Positions 33,579-43,409 of a stretch of DNA of 64,000 nucleotides are shown here, in pieces. The translations under genes were made by a program, and so were the position numbers. The notes under the pieces were generated by a model. That model saw only the letters and a program-made list of their open reading frames with translations, was not told the DNA's origin and did not search any database. This stretch comes from Pannonibacter phragmitetus DSM 14782. Lineage in GTDB: Bacteria > Pseudomonadota > Alphaproteobacteria > Rhizobiales > Stappiaceae. The stretch is taken from contig NZ_KB908230.1 in assembly GCF_000382365.1 (NCBI RefSeq), positions 44,680-108,679 on the forward strand, written 5' to 3'. How positions within the stretch are numbered: position 1 is the first letter of the stretch; every line of letters begins with the position of its first letter.

Positions 33579-34508
33579 ATGACGAGCGCGGTGGATATCG
33601 TTTGCCTTGGCGAGCCCATGGTAGAGCTGAACCAGCATGAGGCCGGCGGTGCCTATCACCCCGGTTTTGGCGGCGATGTGTCCAACGCCGCCGTGGCTGC
33701 GGCCCGTCAGGGCGCCCGTGTGGCGCTGGCCACCGCCCTTGGCACCGATGTCTTCGGCGACAGCCTGCGCGCCATGTGGAAGGCCGAAGGTGTTGACGAC
33801 AGCGAAGTCAAGGCCAACCCGGACGCGCCGACGGGCATCTATTTCGTCACCCACGGCGCCGATGGCCACCGCTTCTCCTACCGCCGGGCAGGATCTGCTG
33901 CCAGCCTCTACCAGCCGCGCGATCTGCCGCAGGACATGCTGGCCAAGACCCGTGTGCTGCATTTCTCTGCGATCAGCCAGGCGATTTCGGCGTCTGCTTG
34001 CGACGCCTGCTTTGCTGCTGTCGAGCAGGTGCGCGCTGCGGGTGGTCTGATCTCCTATGACACCAACCTGCGCCTTGCGCTGTGGCCGCTGGCCCGTGCC
34101 CGTGCGGTGATCCGCTCCACCATCGGCATGACGGATATCGTTCTGCCGGGCCTCGATGACGCCCGCCAGATCTGCCATGCGCAGGATGCCGAGGGCATTG
34201 CCGATGAGCTGCTGGCCCTGGGTGCCAAGGTGGTTGCCCTGACCATGGGCGGCGATGGCGTGCTGATTGCCACGGCAGAGCGCCGCGAGACGCTGGCGGC
34301 CCACAAGGTGAAGGCCGTGGACGCGACGGGTGCAGGCGATGCCTTCGATGGTGCATTCCTGGCCGAATATCTGCGCAGCGGCGATGCGTTTGCGGCTGCG
34401 GCCCATGCCAATGCGGCGGCAGCGCTTTCCGTCACCGGCTATGGCGCGGTCGCACCGCTGCCGCGCCGGGCGGATGTGGAAGCATTTCTGGCAGAGAAGG
34501 CAGGCTGA
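33579..34508 (+). CDS. kdgK: 2-Keto-3-deoxygluconate kinase (PfkB family)
   Basis: 309 aa ribokinase-fold sugar kinase. The N-terminal VDIVCLGEPMVELN and FGGDVSNAAVAAARQGARVALATALGTDVFGD fit KdgK, which phosphorylates 2-dehydro-3-deoxygluconate for the Entner-Doudoroff route. The C-terminal PfkB signature DATGAGDAFDGAFLAEY holds the catalytic Asp. TGIYFVTHGADGHRFSYRRAGSAAS is the sugar-binding part typical of KdgK. The ATG at 33579 has AGGGTG upstream. Other PfkB kinases remain possible because no KDPG aldolase is adjacent. Confidence 0.82.
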   Translation: MTSAVDIVCLGEPMVELNQHEAGGAYHPGFGGDVSNAAVAAARQGARVALATALGTDVFGDSLRAMWKAEGVDDSEVKANPDAPTGIYFVTHGADGHRFSYRRAGSAASLYQPRDLPQDMLAKTRVLHFSAISQAISASACDACFAAVEQVRAAGGLISYDTNLRLALWPLARARAVIRSTIGMTDIVLPGLDDARQICHAQDAEGIADELLALGAKVVALTMGGDGVLIATAERRETLAAHKVKAVDATGAGDAFDGAFLAEYLRSGDAFAAAAHANAAAALSVTGYGAVAPLPRRADVEAFLAEKAG

Positions 34509-34645
34509 GGCTTTCCGCCTGGACATGTAACGGTTTCTTCACCACGAAAACGCTAGAAATACTGGAGTTTCAGCCCGTCACTGTGCGGGCACTCCCGTTG
34601 CGTTCCTGTGTTTGATCCAACCGAAACCTTCCAGCGAGCCTTCCC

Positions 34646-35266
34646 ATGCACCGTCTGTCCCGCCTGACTTTCATGGCTGCTGCTGCCGGCATCGCCTTGA
34701 GCGCATTTTCTGCCGTGCCCGCATCGGCCTATGACAACACCTATTTCGATCCGGTCACGCGCCAGTGGCTGGAAATGAAGCTGACCCCGGAAGTGGCGGC
34801 GAAGATCGCCCGCCGGGAATATAAGCGCAAGACGGTGGACTACAACGGCCCGGAGGCAGCCGGCACGATCATCGTCGACACCACGGAGCGCCGCCTTTAC
34901 CACGTGCTGGGGAACGGCAAGGCCATGCGCTATGGTATCGGCGTCGGCCGGGACGGCTTCACCTGGAAGGGCGAGGAAAAGGTGACCCGCAAGGCCGAGT
35001 GGCCGGGCTGGACGCCGCCGCCGGAAATGATCGCCCGCGAGCGCAAGAAGGGCCGCAAGCTGCCCGCCTTCATGGCAGGCGGTCCGGAGAACCCGATGGG
35101 TGCCCGCGCGCTCTATCTGGGCAACACGGTCTACCGCATCCACGGCACCAACGAGGACTGGAGCATCGGTCAGGCCGTCTCCTCCGGCTGCTTCCGCATG
35201 TGGAACGATGACGTGGAGCACCTCTACAGCGAGGTTTCCGTGGGTGCCAAGGTGGTGATCCGCTGA
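34646..35266 (+). CDS. L,D-transpeptidase (YkuD domain)
   Basis: 206 aa exported enzyme. The signal peptide is about residues 1-28 (LTFMAAAAGIALSAFSAVPASA). The YkuD catalytic domain spans about 72-206, with the motif IHGTN (H166) followed by SSGCFRMWNDD (nucleophile C182). L,D-transpeptidases form 3-3 peptidoglycan cross-links or attach proteins to the wall; in Hyphomicrobiales many such paralogues exist. The stop is 12 bp before the tandem repeat array. Confidence 0.9.
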   Translation: MHRLSRLTFMAAAAGIALSAFSAVPASAYDNTYFDPVTRQWLEMKLTPEVAAKIARREYKRKTVDYNGPEAAGTIIVDTTERRLYHVLGNGKAMRYGIGVGRDGFTWKGEEKVTRKAEWPGWTPPPEMIARERKKGRKLPAFMAGGPENPMGARALYLGNTVYRIHGTNEDWSIGQAVSSGCFRMWNDDVEHLYSEVSVGAKVVIR

Positions 35267-35277
35267 GGCTTCCGAGC

Positions 35278-35909
35278 GAAAAATACGAGAACACTCAATA
35301 GGTTTCGTCATGCCATGGCTTTGACCATGGCATCCACCCCGTGTCGTCTCCCGGTGTGGGGCATCTCTCTGCATCCATGTCTGGCTTCTCTCCTTGCCGG
35401 GGCGAAGCGGCATGGATGCCATGATCAGGTCATGGCAGGACGGAGAGAAGGGAGATGGCCGGAGCAAACAAAACCCGGCGTTTTGCGAGAAAAATACGAG
35501 AAAACTCAATAGGTTTCGTCATGCCATGGCTTGACCATGGCATCCACCCCGTGTCCTTTCCGCGCGTTCGGAGCATCTCTCTGCACCCATGTTTATCTTC
35601 TCCGCTTGAAGGACCGAAGCGGCATGGATGCCATGATCAAGTCATGGCATGACGGAGAGAGGGGAGATGGCTGGAGCAAACAACAGGCGGCGTCTTGCGA
35701 GAAAAATACGAGAAAACTCAATAGGTTTCGTCATGCCATGGCTTGACCATGGCATCCACTTCGTAACCTGTCCGCGCGTTCTGGGCATCTCTCTGCACCC
35801 ATGTCTGGCTTCTCTCCTTGCCGGGGCGAAACGGCATGGATGCCATGATCAGGTCATGGCAGGACGGAGAGAGGGGAGATGGCCGGGGCGAACAACAGGC
35901 GGTGTCTTA
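35278..35909. repeat. Three tandem 211-212 bp repeats with internal 30-bp inverted arms
   Basis: Units begin at 35278, 35489 and 35701, each with GAAAAATACGAGAA and an ACTCAATAGGTTT header. Inside each, a left arm starting CGTCATGCCATGGC (35306-35336, 35517-35546, 35729-35758) is mirrored by a right arm starting TGGATGCCATGATCA (35413-35442, 35625-35654, 35837-35866), with a less conserved ~75-80 bp centre. In copy 2 the arms match at 28 of 30 positions. The layout resembles dispersed intergenic palindromes common in Alphaproteobacteria. The third unit runs to the stop codon of the GT39 gene. Short open frames here are not genes. Confidence 0.85.
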
Positions 35910-37415
35910 CCCGCCGGCAACCTCGCCGGGCCGGACGATCAGCCAGTTGAGGCGCAGCGGGGGCCATTTGGCGGGGGCGGCGTAAGGGATGTCGGCAAAG
36001 CCATCGCGCAGGCGGCCCGGATAGAGCGCGGCCAGCGAGCCTGTGGGCGTTTCGCTGTCACCCGTCCAGATCACCAGAACGCCGGTCTTCTTCACGTCCT
36101 CCAGGCTGATCCATGGGGCGATGGCGGGGATGTGATCGGTGAAGAGATGCGGCCTGTCCGCAGAGAACAGGGTGACATGGGCCGCCGGCCACATGTCGCC
36201 CGCCACATAGGTGAGCGGCGTGCCGGTTGCCTCGCGCCAGGCCGCTTCAGCTTGTGCCGCCACTTCCGCTCCGGGAAAGTGAATGCGCGTCGGCTTTTTC
36301 TTGATCAGCGGCTCCACCAGTGCCTGCCCGGCGGCCACGCTGAGGAAGATCATCTGCACCGCTGCGGCAGCCATGAGGGCGCGGCGGATGGACCAGTTGC
36401 CGTTGCGGGCCGAGGCGAAGCGCACCAGCAGAAGCCCCGCCAGCGTGAACATGGACGCGCCCCACATCTGTTTGAAGGCATTGCCGGTGATGCCGGAGAC
36501 CAGCATCACGACAAGGGCGGGCAGCAGGGTGAACCACAGCAGGAACCGCAGATCCGCCGAACTGGCGCGGGGCGGCTCACCTTGTGGTGCCGTGCCGCGC
36601 AGGCCCGCCAGACCGATCCCGGCGAAAATGGGGATCAGCACCGGCGCCATGCTGCCAAACTGGCCGAGCAGGAAATTGACCGGGTTGAGAATGTGGTCTG
36701 CGATGCCTTCCGCCGGAACGCTGCGGCTCGCGGCATAGGTGAAGGTCAGAAAGTCTGTTTCCTTCAGCCACCAGACATGCGAGACAAAAAGCGCCAGCGC
36801 CAGCACCATGGCCAGATAGGGGCCGGGCGTTGCAAGGCAGCGGCGCGCATCGCGGAAGGTCAGCGCATAGAGGCCGATGCAGCCGATGAGCAGGCCTGCG
36901 AAATATTTGGCATAGAGCCCGAGCGCCGCAGTCAGGCCGAGCAGCAGCCAGTCAGCCAGCCGGCCATGGGCAAGGCCCCGGTGGAAGAACAGCAGCATTC
37001 CGGCCCAGACGGGGATCTGCAGGATGTTCGGATTGAACTCCGGCGCGGGCAGGGTGAAGTAGAAGGCGCAGCTGGTGGCCGCAATGGCCCAGAACCGCTG
37101 CCAGGGTGCGAGGCCCATATCCCGCCCCAGCAGCCAGATCGCCAGATAGGTGAGGGCATAGCAGATCTGGCTCAGCCAGTAGGCGCCAAAAGCATGGCCG
37201 CCGGTCAGATGATAGCTGGCCTCCAGCAGCCAGGCCTGCAGCGGCGGGTGCTTGGTGTAGCCAAGCGCCAGATCCCGGCCCCAGGCAAAGCCCTCCACCA
37301 CATCCAGCGGCGGATTGGGAAACAGCACACTTGGCACCAGGGCCCAGAGCAGGCAGATGGCAAGGCAGTAGAAAAGGGTTGCGCGGGCGGCTGACATCAT
37401 CGGTCGTCCGGTCAT
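35907..37415 (-). CDS. GT39/ArnT-like glycosyltransferase
   Basis: 502 aa polytopic membrane enzyme of the PMT/ArnT superfamily that transfers sugars from polyprenyl-phosphate donors. The N-terminal loop has FPNPPLDVVEGFAWGRDLALGYTKHPPLQAWL, with the acidic D-E pair and the KHPP motif conserved in the family. Ten or more helices follow, then a periplasmic C-terminal domain (from about residue 370). Its ATG overlaps the stop of the GtrA gene (ATGA), so the two act as a pair, probably in surface glycan or lipid A modification. The 3' end abuts the repeat array. Confidence 0.85.
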   Translation of the reverse strand: MTGRPMMSAARATLFYCLAICLLWALVPSVLFPNPPLDVVEGFAWGRDLALGYTKHPPLQAWLLEASYHLTGGHAFGAYWLSQICYALTYLAIWLLGRDMGLAPWQRFWAIAATSCAFYFTLPAPEFNPNILQIPVWAGMLLFFHRGLAHGRLADWLLLGLTAALGLYAKYFAGLLIGCIGLYALTFRDARRCLATPGPYLAMVLALALFVSHVWWLKETDFLTFTYAASRSVPAEGIADHILNPVNFLLGQFGSMAPVLIPIFAGIGLAGLRGTAPQGEPPRASSADLRFLLWFTLLPALVVMLVSGITGNAFKQMWGASMFTLAGLLLVRFASARNGNWSIRRALMAAAAVQMIFLSVAAGQALVEPLIKKKPTRIHFPGAEVAAQAEAAWREATGTPLTYVAGDMWPAAHVTLFSADRPHLFTDHIPAIAPWISLEDVKKTGVLVIWTGDSETPTGSLAALYPGRLRDGFADIPYAAPAKWPPLRLNWLIVRPGEVAGG

Positions 37416-37846
37416 CGGGAGGCAGGATTTGACGGTTCGGCAAAGGCCCAGAGCCGGGCGCCGAGGAAGGTGAGCGGCGGAACCACGAAGATCGCAATGA
37501 TGATGCCCACCGCGCCGGGCAGCTGGGTGAACTTCAGCAGGGCCGCCAGGGCGCCGTTGTTCAGCACGAAACCGGCGGCAGCCAGCACGAAGAAGCGGCG
37601 CATGCGCTGACCGGTCTGAACGTCATCCGCAGAGCGGAAGCTCCAGACATGATGGCCGGTGAACGAGACTATGAAGGCCACCAGAAATCCGCCGATATTG
37701 GAGAGCATGGGCGGCACATGGGCGAGTTCCAGAAGGCCGACGGCCACGGAGGCATGAACAACGGCGGCCGACACGCCGACGATGCCGAAACGGGCAATGG
37801 TGGCGAACTCCCGCACAAGCCGCTGCTGTTTGCTGCTCAGCTTCAT
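37412..37846 (-). CDS. GtrA-family membrane protein
   Basis: 144 aa with four helices. The GtrA pattern is clear: FGIVGVSAAVVHASVAVGLLELAHVPPMLSNIGGFLVAFIVSFTGHHVWSF, then MRRFFVLAAAGFVLNNGALAALLKF. GtrA-like proteins are thought to flip polyprenyl-phosphate-linked glucose or related sugars for periplasmic glycosyltransferases, which matches the coupled GT39 gene. ATG 37846 (MKLSSKQQ) has CGGAGC upstream; the frame is open 46 codons further without similarity. Confidence 0.85.
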   Translation of the reverse strand: MKLSSKQQRLVREFATIARFGIVGVSAAVVHASVAVGLLELAHVPPMLSNIGGFLVAFIVSFTGHHVWSFRSADDVQTGQRMRRFFVLAAAGFVLNNGALAALLKFTQLPGAVGIIIAIFVVPPLTFLGARLWAFAEPSNPASR

Positions 37847-37957
37847 GCCGTGCTCCGGTTCCGGACTTTGCGCTCTGTCCCTTCCGTGGCAATCGAGGCC
37901 GGAGGACTGCGAGCGTCTTGCGTTGCCGCGGGCGGGGTCTTGCCGCCGTCTCAGGAA

Positions 37958-37986
37958 AAATGCCCCCGGCCGGGCCGGAGGCATTT
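37958..37986 (-). terminator. Intrinsic terminator of secA
   Basis: A stem of AAATGCC plus CCGGC paired with GCCGG plus GGCATTT (one C/A mismatch, 3-nt loop), followed on the minus strand by TTTTTCC. It lies 9 bp after the secA stop. Confidence 0.8.
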
Positions 37987-37994
37987 GCTTCTTG

Positions 37995-40781
37995 TCAGCT
38001 CAGCACGCCGTGGCAGTGCTTGTACTTCTTGCCCGAGCCGCAGGGGCAGACCTCGTTGCGTCCGACCTTGCCCCAGCTCGAGGGGTCGTTCGGATCACGG
38101 GCAACGCCGGTTGCCGCAAAGCCGCCAGCGGGAAGGTCATCGGCCATCTCGTCCTCACCCGTCAGCGGGTTGAGGTGATGGGGATGCATCTCACGCGGCT
38201 CTTCCGGCATCTGCGGCGCCTGCTGGGTCACCAGTTCCACCCGCATCAGCTGGGAGGTGGTGATCTGGCGCAGCTGGGTCAGCATGGTTTCGAACAGGTT
38301 GAAGGCTTCGGTCTTGTATTCCTGCAGCGGGTCACGCTGGGCATAGCCGCGGAAGCCGATGACCGAACGCAGATGATCGAGGTTCGCCAGATGCTCGCGC
38401 CAGAGATTGTCCAGCGTCTGCAGCAGGATCGCCTTTTCCACCTGGCTCATGATCTGCTGGCCGAAACGGCCGAGCTTGTCTTCCATGACGGCGTCGGCGG
38501 CTTTCATGAGGCGCTCGCGCACTTCCTCGTCGGCAATGCCCTCTTCCTTTGCCCAGTCGACGATCGGCAGGTCAAGGTTGAGGAGGGTCTGCACTTCCTT
38601 TGCCAGGCCTTCCGTATCCCACTGTTCGGGATAGGCGCGCTCGGGGATATGCCGCGAGACGAGATTGTCGATCATCTCGTGACGCATGTCGGTCACGGTC
38701 TGGCCGAGATCCTCGCCATCCATCAGGTCGATGCGCTGTTCGAACACCACCTTGCGCTGGTCGTTCATCACGTCATCGAACTTCAGCAGGTTCTTGCGGA
38801 TGTCGAAGTTGCGCGCTTCCACCTTTTGCTGGGCCTTGGCCAGAGCCCGGTTGATCCAGGGGTGGATGATGGCTTCACCGTCCTTCAGGCCCAGCTTCTG
38901 CAGCATGGAATCCATCCGGTCGGAACCGAAGATGCGCATCAGGTCGTCCTGCAGCGACAGGAAGAACTTGGAATGGCCGGGATCGCCCTGACGGCCCGAA
39001 CGGCCGCGCAGCTGGTTGTCGATGCGCCGGCTCTCGTGGCGCTCGGTGCCGATCACGTAAAGACCGCCGGCCGTCAGGGCCTTCTGCTTCAGCGCCTCGA
39101 TTTCGGCACGGATCGCGGCCACGCGTGCATCACGCTCGGGGCCTGCTTCCATATCCGCCAGTTCGCGCTCGATGCGCATGTCCGGGTTGCCGCCCAGCTG
39201 GATGTCCGTGCCGCGGCCGGCCATGTTGGTGGCGATGGTCACGGCACCGGGCAGACCGGCCTGGGAGATGATGAAGGCTTCCTGCTCGTGGTAGCGGGCG
39301 TTCAGCACCGCGAAGACCTTGTCTTCCTTGCCGCCCTGATCACCGTTCTGCAACGGGGCAAAGGCGTTGGGGTCGGTCACGTCCACCTGACGGTAGCCGT
39401 GCTTGCGCAGGCGCTCGGCCAGCATTTCCGACTTTTCGATCGAGGTGGTGCCGACCAGAACCGGCTGCTGGCGGGACTTGCAGTCGTCGATCAGCGCCAC
39501 GATGGCGTTGAACTTTTCGTCCGCAGTCCGGTAGACCTCGTCGTCATCATCGACGCGCTTGACCGGCATGTTGGTCGGGATTTCGACCACTTCGAGGCCG
39601 TAGATGTCCTGGAACTCGTCCGCTTCCGTCGCAGCCGTACCGGTCATGCCGGCCAGCTTGCCGTACATGCGGAAATAGTTCTGGAAGGTGATCGAGGCGA
39701 GGGTCTGGTTCTCCGGCTGGATGCGGACCTTTTCCTTCGCTTCCAGCGCCTGGTGCAGGCCTTCCGAATAGCGGCGGCCCGGCATCATGCGGCCGGTGAA
39801 CTCGTCGATGATCACCACTTCGCCGTTACGGACGATGTAGTCCTTGTCGCGCTGGAACAGCTTGTGGGCCTTCAGCGCCTGCTGCAGGTGGTGCACGGCG
39901 CTGACGTTTTCCACGTCATAAAGCGACTCGCTGCGCAGCAGGTTGGCTGCACCCAGCAGGCTCTCCAGCTTTTCGTTGCCGCTTTCGGTGAAGGTGGCCG
40001 AGCGCTGCTTCTCGTCGATCTCGTAGTCTTCCGGCGTCAGGGCCGGAATGAAGGCATCGACCGTGTTGTAGAAGTCCGAGCGGTCTTCCAGCGGGCCGGA
40101 GATGATCAGCGGCGTGCGCGCCTCGTCGATGAGGATCGAGTCCACTTCATCGACGATGGCGAAGTTGTGGCCGCGCTGAACCATCGAAGCGCGCTCATAC
40201 TTCATGTTGTCGCGCAGATAGTCGAAGCCGAATTCGTTGTTGGTGCCGTAGGTCACGTCGGCGGCATAGGCGGCGCGGCGCTCCTCGTCGGACAGGCCAT
40301 GCACGATGACGCCGGTGCTGAGGCCAAGGAAGCCGTAGACCTTGCCCATCATCTGGGCGTCGCGCTGGGCCAGATAGTCGTTCACGGTGACCACGTGGAC
40401 GCCCTTGCCTGCGAGGGCGTTGAGGTAGACCGGCGCGGTGGCGACAAGCGTCTTGCCTTCACCGGTGCGCATCTCGGAGATCTGTCCGGAGTTGAGGACA
40501 AGGCCGCCGATCAGCTGGACGTCATAGTGCCGCTGCCCGAGGGCGCGGCGGGCCGCCTCGCGCACGGTGGCGAAGGCAGGGGCCAGAATGTCGTCCAGCG
40601 TGGCGCCTTTGGCCAGCTGCTCGCGGAAGGTCTGGGTGCGCGCGCGCAGCGCGTCATCCGACAATGCCTGTACTTCGGCTTCGAGAGCATTGATGGCCGC
40701 AACTTTCGCCTTCATGGCCTTGATCTTGCGGTCGCTCGGGGAGCCAAAAATCTTACGTGCTAATGCGCCAAGGCCGGCCAT
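37995..40781 (-). CDS. secA: Preprotein translocase ATPase SecA
   Basis: 928 aa motor that drives unfolded preproteins through SecYEG. NBD1 has Walker A MRTGEGKT (about 104-111) and [11 protein letters not shown]; the DEAD-type Walker B reads [21 protein letters not shown]; the cross-linking and helical scaffold domains follow, with [13 protein letters not shown] in NBD2. The C-terminus carries a SEC-C zinc motif, [14 protein letters not shown], for SecB/ribosome contact. ATG 40781 has AAGGA upstream; 13 extra in-frame codons are unlikely. Divergent from the parvulin gene, a conserved pairing. Confidence 0.97.
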   Translation of the reverse strand: MAGLGALARKIFGSPSDRKIKAMKAKVAAINALEAEVQALSDDALRARTQTFREQLAKGATLDDILAPAFATVREAARRALGQRHYDVQLIGGLVLNSGQISEMRTGEGKTLVATAPVYLNALAGKGVHVVTVNDYLAQRDAQMMGKVYGFLGLSTGVIVHGLSDEERRAAYAADVTYGTNNEFGFDYLRDNMKYERASMVQRGHNFAIVDEVDSILIDEARTPLIISGPLEDRSDFYNTVDAFIPALTPEDYEIDEKQRSATFTESGNEKLESLLGAANLLRSESLYDVENVSAVHHLQQALKAHKLFQRDKDYIVRNGEVVIIDEFTGRMMPGRRYSEGLHQALEAKEKVRIQPENQTLASITFQNYFRMYGKLAGMTGTAATEADEFQDIYGLEVVEIPTNMPVKRVDDDDEVYRTADEKFNAIVALIDDCKSRQQPVLVGTTSIEKSEMLAERLRKHGYRQVDVTDPNAFAPLQNGDQGGKEDKVFAVLNARYHEQEAFIISQAGLPGAVTIATNMAGRGTDIQLGGNPDMRIERELADMEAGPERDARVAAIRAEIEALKQKALTAGGLYVIGTERHESRRIDNQLRGRSGRQGDPGHSKFFLSLQDDLMRIFGSDRMDSMLQKLGLKDGEAIIHPWINRALAKAQQKVEARNFDIRKNLLKFDDVMNDQRKVVFEQRIDLMDGEDLGQTVTDMRHEMIDNLVSRHIPERAYPEQWDTEGLAKEVQTLLNLDLPIVDWAKEEGIADEEVRERLMKAADAVMEDKLGRFGQQIMSQVEKAILLQTLDNLWREHLANLDHLRSVIGFRGYAQRDPLQEYKTEAFNLFETMLTQLRQITTSQLMRVELVTQQAPQMPEEPREMHPHHLNPLTGEDEMADDLPAGGFAATGVARDPNDPSSWGKVGRNEVCPCGSGKKYKHCHGVLS

Positions 40782-41057
40782 GTGGCGGTCCTTCCAAGTG
40801 ACGGGCGGCATCAGGTGCAAGGCCCCTGTCGCCGGCCCTCAAAAAAATCTCATTTCCGGTACACGGTTCACCTGCCTGCCCGCGCGCGGGCTGCGAAGCT
40901 GCCGTTCCATGGATGCCCCGCCCTTGAAGGTGGCACGGGACGTTCGACAGATAAGAGGGGGTAGGATGCTTGTCAACGCCGCCGCTTTCAGCAAGGTTGC
41001 GGCAGCTCGCGCTCATGCGGTGCAGAGCTGTTCAAATTCTGACCCTAAGGACTCCAC
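40782..41057. promoter_or_regulatory. secA / parvulin divergent intergenic region
   Basis: 276 bp holding the promoters of both genes. A perfect 14-bp palindrome GCCCGCGCGCGGGC lies near 40877-40890, and AAGGAC precedes the parvulin ATG. No clear -35/-10 pair was picked out with confidence. Confidence 0.4.
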
Positions 41058-41933
41058 ATGTTCCGTTCTTTCATGAGCCGCTCCCTGCGCTCAGTCCTGA
41101 TCGCCGCAACGGCGATCAGCCTCGGTGCCACGGCCCTGTCTGCGGCCGAACCGGGTGACGTTGTTGCCAAGGTCGGCAGCACGGAAATCACCGAAGCCGA
41201 TATCGCCTTTGCCGCCCGTGACCTTGGCCCGCAGCTGCAGCGCTTCCCGCCGGCCCAGTGGCGCCAGATTCTCACGGATGTGATGATCGACATGACGCTT
41301 CTGTCCGATGCGGCGAAGAAGGAAGGCCTTGAGAAGGACGAGGACTTCCAGCGCCAGGTCCGCTTCATGACCACGCAGGCCCTGCGCAATGCCTATGTGG
41401 CGCAGAAGCTGGATGCGGCCATCAGCGAGGATGACGTCAAGGCGGCCTATGACAAGGAGTTCAAGGACTTCCAGGGCGAAGAAGAAGTCCGCGCCCGCCA
41501 TATCCTTGTCTCCTCCAAGGAAGACGCCGAGAAGCTGATCAAGGAGCTGGACGGCGGCGCCGACTTTGCGGAGCTCGCCAAGGCCAACTCCAGCGACGGC
41601 TCGGCCGCCAATGGCGGTGACCTTGATTACTTCACCAAGGGCCGCATGGTGCCGGAGTTCGAGGCGGCTGCCTTTGCCCTGCAGCCGGGCGAATACACCA
41701 AGGAGCCGGTTGAGACCCAGTTTGGCTGGCACATCATCAAATCCGAAGACAAGCGCATCCAGAGTGCTCCGTCGCTGGAAGAGGTCTCCGACGGCCTGCG
41801 CCAGATGCTGATGCGTGAGCGTTATGCAACGCTGATCGAAGAGCTGAAGGCCGCAAATCCGGTGGAAATCATCAAGCAGGATGCTGCTGCCGATGCCCCG
41901 GCTGGCGAGGCTGCAAAGCCTGCTGCGCAGTAA
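41058..41933 (+). CDS. Periplasmic parvulin-type peptidyl-prolyl isomerase
   Basis: 291 aa exported foldase. The signal peptide is about residues 1-29 (LIAATAISLGATALSAA). A SurA_N-like helical region (about 30-135) precedes the parvulin domain (about 142-235): EVRARHILVSSKEDAEKLIKEL, AKANSSDGSAANGGDLDYFTKGRMVPEFEAAAFAL, ETQFGWHIIKSED. An Ala/Pro-rich tail ends it. It probably helps fold exported proteins delivered by the divergent secA product, and precedes argJ as in related genomes. Confidence 0.9.
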   Translation: MFRSFMSRSLRSVLIAATAISLGATALSAAEPGDVVAKVGSTEITEADIAFAARDLGPQLQRFPPAQWRQILTDVMIDMTLLSDAAKKEGLEKDEDFQRQVRFMTTQALRNAYVAQKLDAAISEDDVKAAYDKEFKDFQGEEEVRARHILVSSKEDAEKLIKELDGGADFAELAKANSSDGSAANGGDLDYFTKGRMVPEFEAAAFALQPGEYTKEPVETQFGWHIIKSEDKRIQSAPSLEEVSDGLRQMLMRERYATLIEELKAANPVEIIKQDAAADAPAGEAAKPAAQ

Positions 41934-41975
41934 GGCAGAAGGTCCGGAAGGCACAGCGCTTCCAATCTGACAGGG

Positions 41976-42000
41976 ATCCCCCGGCACCCCGCCGGGGGAT
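41976..42000 (+). terminator. Terminator between parvulin and argJ
   Basis: ATCCCCCGGC-ACCCC-GCCGGGGGAT, a perfect 10-bp stem, followed by TTCCTGTTTC. Confidence 0.7.
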
Positions 42001-42090
42001 TTCCTGTTTCAGGGGGTGTCATGGGTCTTGCGCACCCCCCTTCCATCGGGCAAGGCTGCGGCTCATTGCATTTGAGTGCCAGAGGCCGTC

Positions 42091-43332
42091 ATGTCGACAG
42101 AAGTTTCCCCGCTTGCCCCCAAGTCCTACCCTGAGATGCCCGTCATCGAAGGCGTGCGTTTTGCCACGGCGGCTGCCGGCATCAAGTACAAGGGCCGCAC
42201 GGATGTGCTCCTTGTGCTGATGGATGAGGGCACGGAAGTGGCCGGTGTCTTCACCCGCTCGCTCTGCCCCTCCGCCCCGGTGGACTGGTGCCGCGCCAAT
42301 CTGCCTTCCGGCAAGGCCCGGGCGCTGCTGGTCAACTCCGGCAATGCCAATGCCTTCACCGGCAAGAAGGGCAAGGAAGCGGTCGAGCTTTCGGCGGACA
42401 TCGTCAGCAAGGCGGTCGGCTGTGCTCAGGGCGAGATCTATCTCGCCTCCACCGGCGTGATCGGCGAACCGCTGCCTGCGGACAAGTTCTCCGGTGTCGT
42501 TGACGGACTGGTGTCTGATGCCGTTGCCGGTTCCTGGCTCGATACGGCCAAGGCGATCATGACCACCGACACCTATCCGAAGGTGTCTACCCGCACGGTG
42601 GATCTTGGCGGTGTGCCGGTGACGCTGAACGGCATTGCCAAGGGTGCGGGCATGATTGCCCCGGATATGGCGACCATGCTGTCCTTCCTCTTCACCGATG
42701 CCCCGGTTGCAGCTTCCGTGCTGCAGGAGCTGATCTCCGGCGCCGTTGGCGGCAGCTTCAATGCCATCACCGTGGACAGCGACACCTCCACCTCCGACAC
42801 GGCCCTGCTGTTTGCCACCGGCAAGGCGGCCGAACGCGGTGCTGTACGTGTCACCGAAGCCTCTGATCCGCGTCTGGAGCCTTTCCGTCAGGCGCTGGGC
42901 GAGGTGATGCAGGATCTGGCCCACCAGATCGTCCGGGATGGCGAAGGCGCCCGCAAGTTCGTGGAAGTGCGCGTCGAGGGTGCCTCGTCCGATGCGTCGG
43001 CCAAGCGCATTGCCCTGTCCATCGCCAACTCGCCGCTGGTGAAGACCGCCATTGCCGGTGAGGATGCCAACTGGGGCCGTGTCGTCATGGCTGTCGGCAA
43101 GGCCGGAGAGCCGGCGGACCGTGACCGTCTGGCCATCTGGTTCGGTGATGTGCGTGTGGCCGTCAATGGCGAACGGGATCCGGATTACTCGGAGGCGGCC
43201 GCTTCCGCCGTGATGGAGCGCGAGCATATCGTCATCCGCACAGAGATTGGTCTGGGCGAGGGGACTGCGACAGTCTGGACTTGCGATCTGACCAAGGCCT
43301 ATGTCGAGATCAACGGCGATTACCGCAGCTGA
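42091..43332 (+). CDS. argJ: Bifunctional ornithine acetyltransferase / N-acetylglutamate synthase ArgJ
   Basis: 413 aa enzyme that recycles the acetyl group in arginine synthesis, moving it from N-acetylornithine to glutamate. The self-cleavage site is in [16 protein letters not shown], where T195 becomes the N-terminal nucleophile of the beta chain. [10 protein letters not shown] and [32 protein letters not shown] are family blocks. The start at 42091 (MSTEVSP) has AGAGG upstream; a GTG five codons earlier is in frame. Confidence 0.96.
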   Translation: MSTEVSPLAPKSYPEMPVIEGVRFATAAAGIKYKGRTDVLLVLMDEGTEVAGVFTRSLCPSAPVDWCRANLPSGKARALLVNSGNANAFTGKKGKEAVELSADIVSKAVGCAQGEIYLASTGVIGEPLPADKFSGVVDGLVSDAVAGSWLDTAKAIMTTDTYPKVSTRTVDLGGVPVTLNGIAKGAGMIAPDMATMLSFLFTDAPVAASVLQELISGAVGGSFNAITVDSDTSTSDTALLFATGKAAERGAVRVTEASDPRLEPFRQALGEVMQDLAHQIVRDGEGARKFVEVRVEGASSDASAKRIALSIANSPLVKTAIAGEDANWGRVVMAVGKAGEPADRDRLAIWFGDVRVAVNGERDPDYSEAAASAVMEREHIVIRTEIGLGEGTATVWTCDLTKAYVEINGDYRS

Positions 43333-43352
43333 ACCGTCAAACTTTCTTCAGG

Positions 43353-43381
43353 GCGGGCTCTGAGATTTTTTAAGAGCCCGC
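43353..43381. other. Hairpin between argJ and mutT
   Basis: GCGGGCTCT/AGAGCCCGC, 9-bp stem with an 11-nt loop containing TTTTTT. There is no T-tract after the stem, so it is not a standard terminator; it may attenuate or protect the transcript reading into mutT. Confidence 0.4.
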
Positions 43382-43409
43382 TCAAAACTGTCTAAAATTG
43401 GAACATGCC

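Noticed and set aside
35315..35746. Several 65-80 codon open frames inside the tandem repeats
   Set aside because: They arise from the repeated palindromic DNA, differ between units and have no ribosome sites or coding bias.
35278..35909. Possible CRISPR array
   Set aside because: Only three units of about 211 bp, with conserved long arms and partly conserved centres; CRISPR repeats are 23-47 bp with unique spacers, and no cas gene is near.
35649..37394. 581-codon plus-strand open frame starting in the repeat array
   Set aside because: It runs antisense through the GT39 gene; the sense product has correct helices and family motifs.
37782..40763. 993-codon open frame on the plus strand opposite secA
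   Set aside because: It lies antisense to an unmistakable SecA with all motifs. High-GC genes commonly leave long open shadow frames; the translation is His/Gln/Arg-rich and matches no fold.
40877..40890. GCCCGCGCGCGGGC palindrome as an operator for secA
   Set aside because: In such GC-rich DNA an alternating CG palindrome of this kind is not specific; no second site or promoter alignment supports it.
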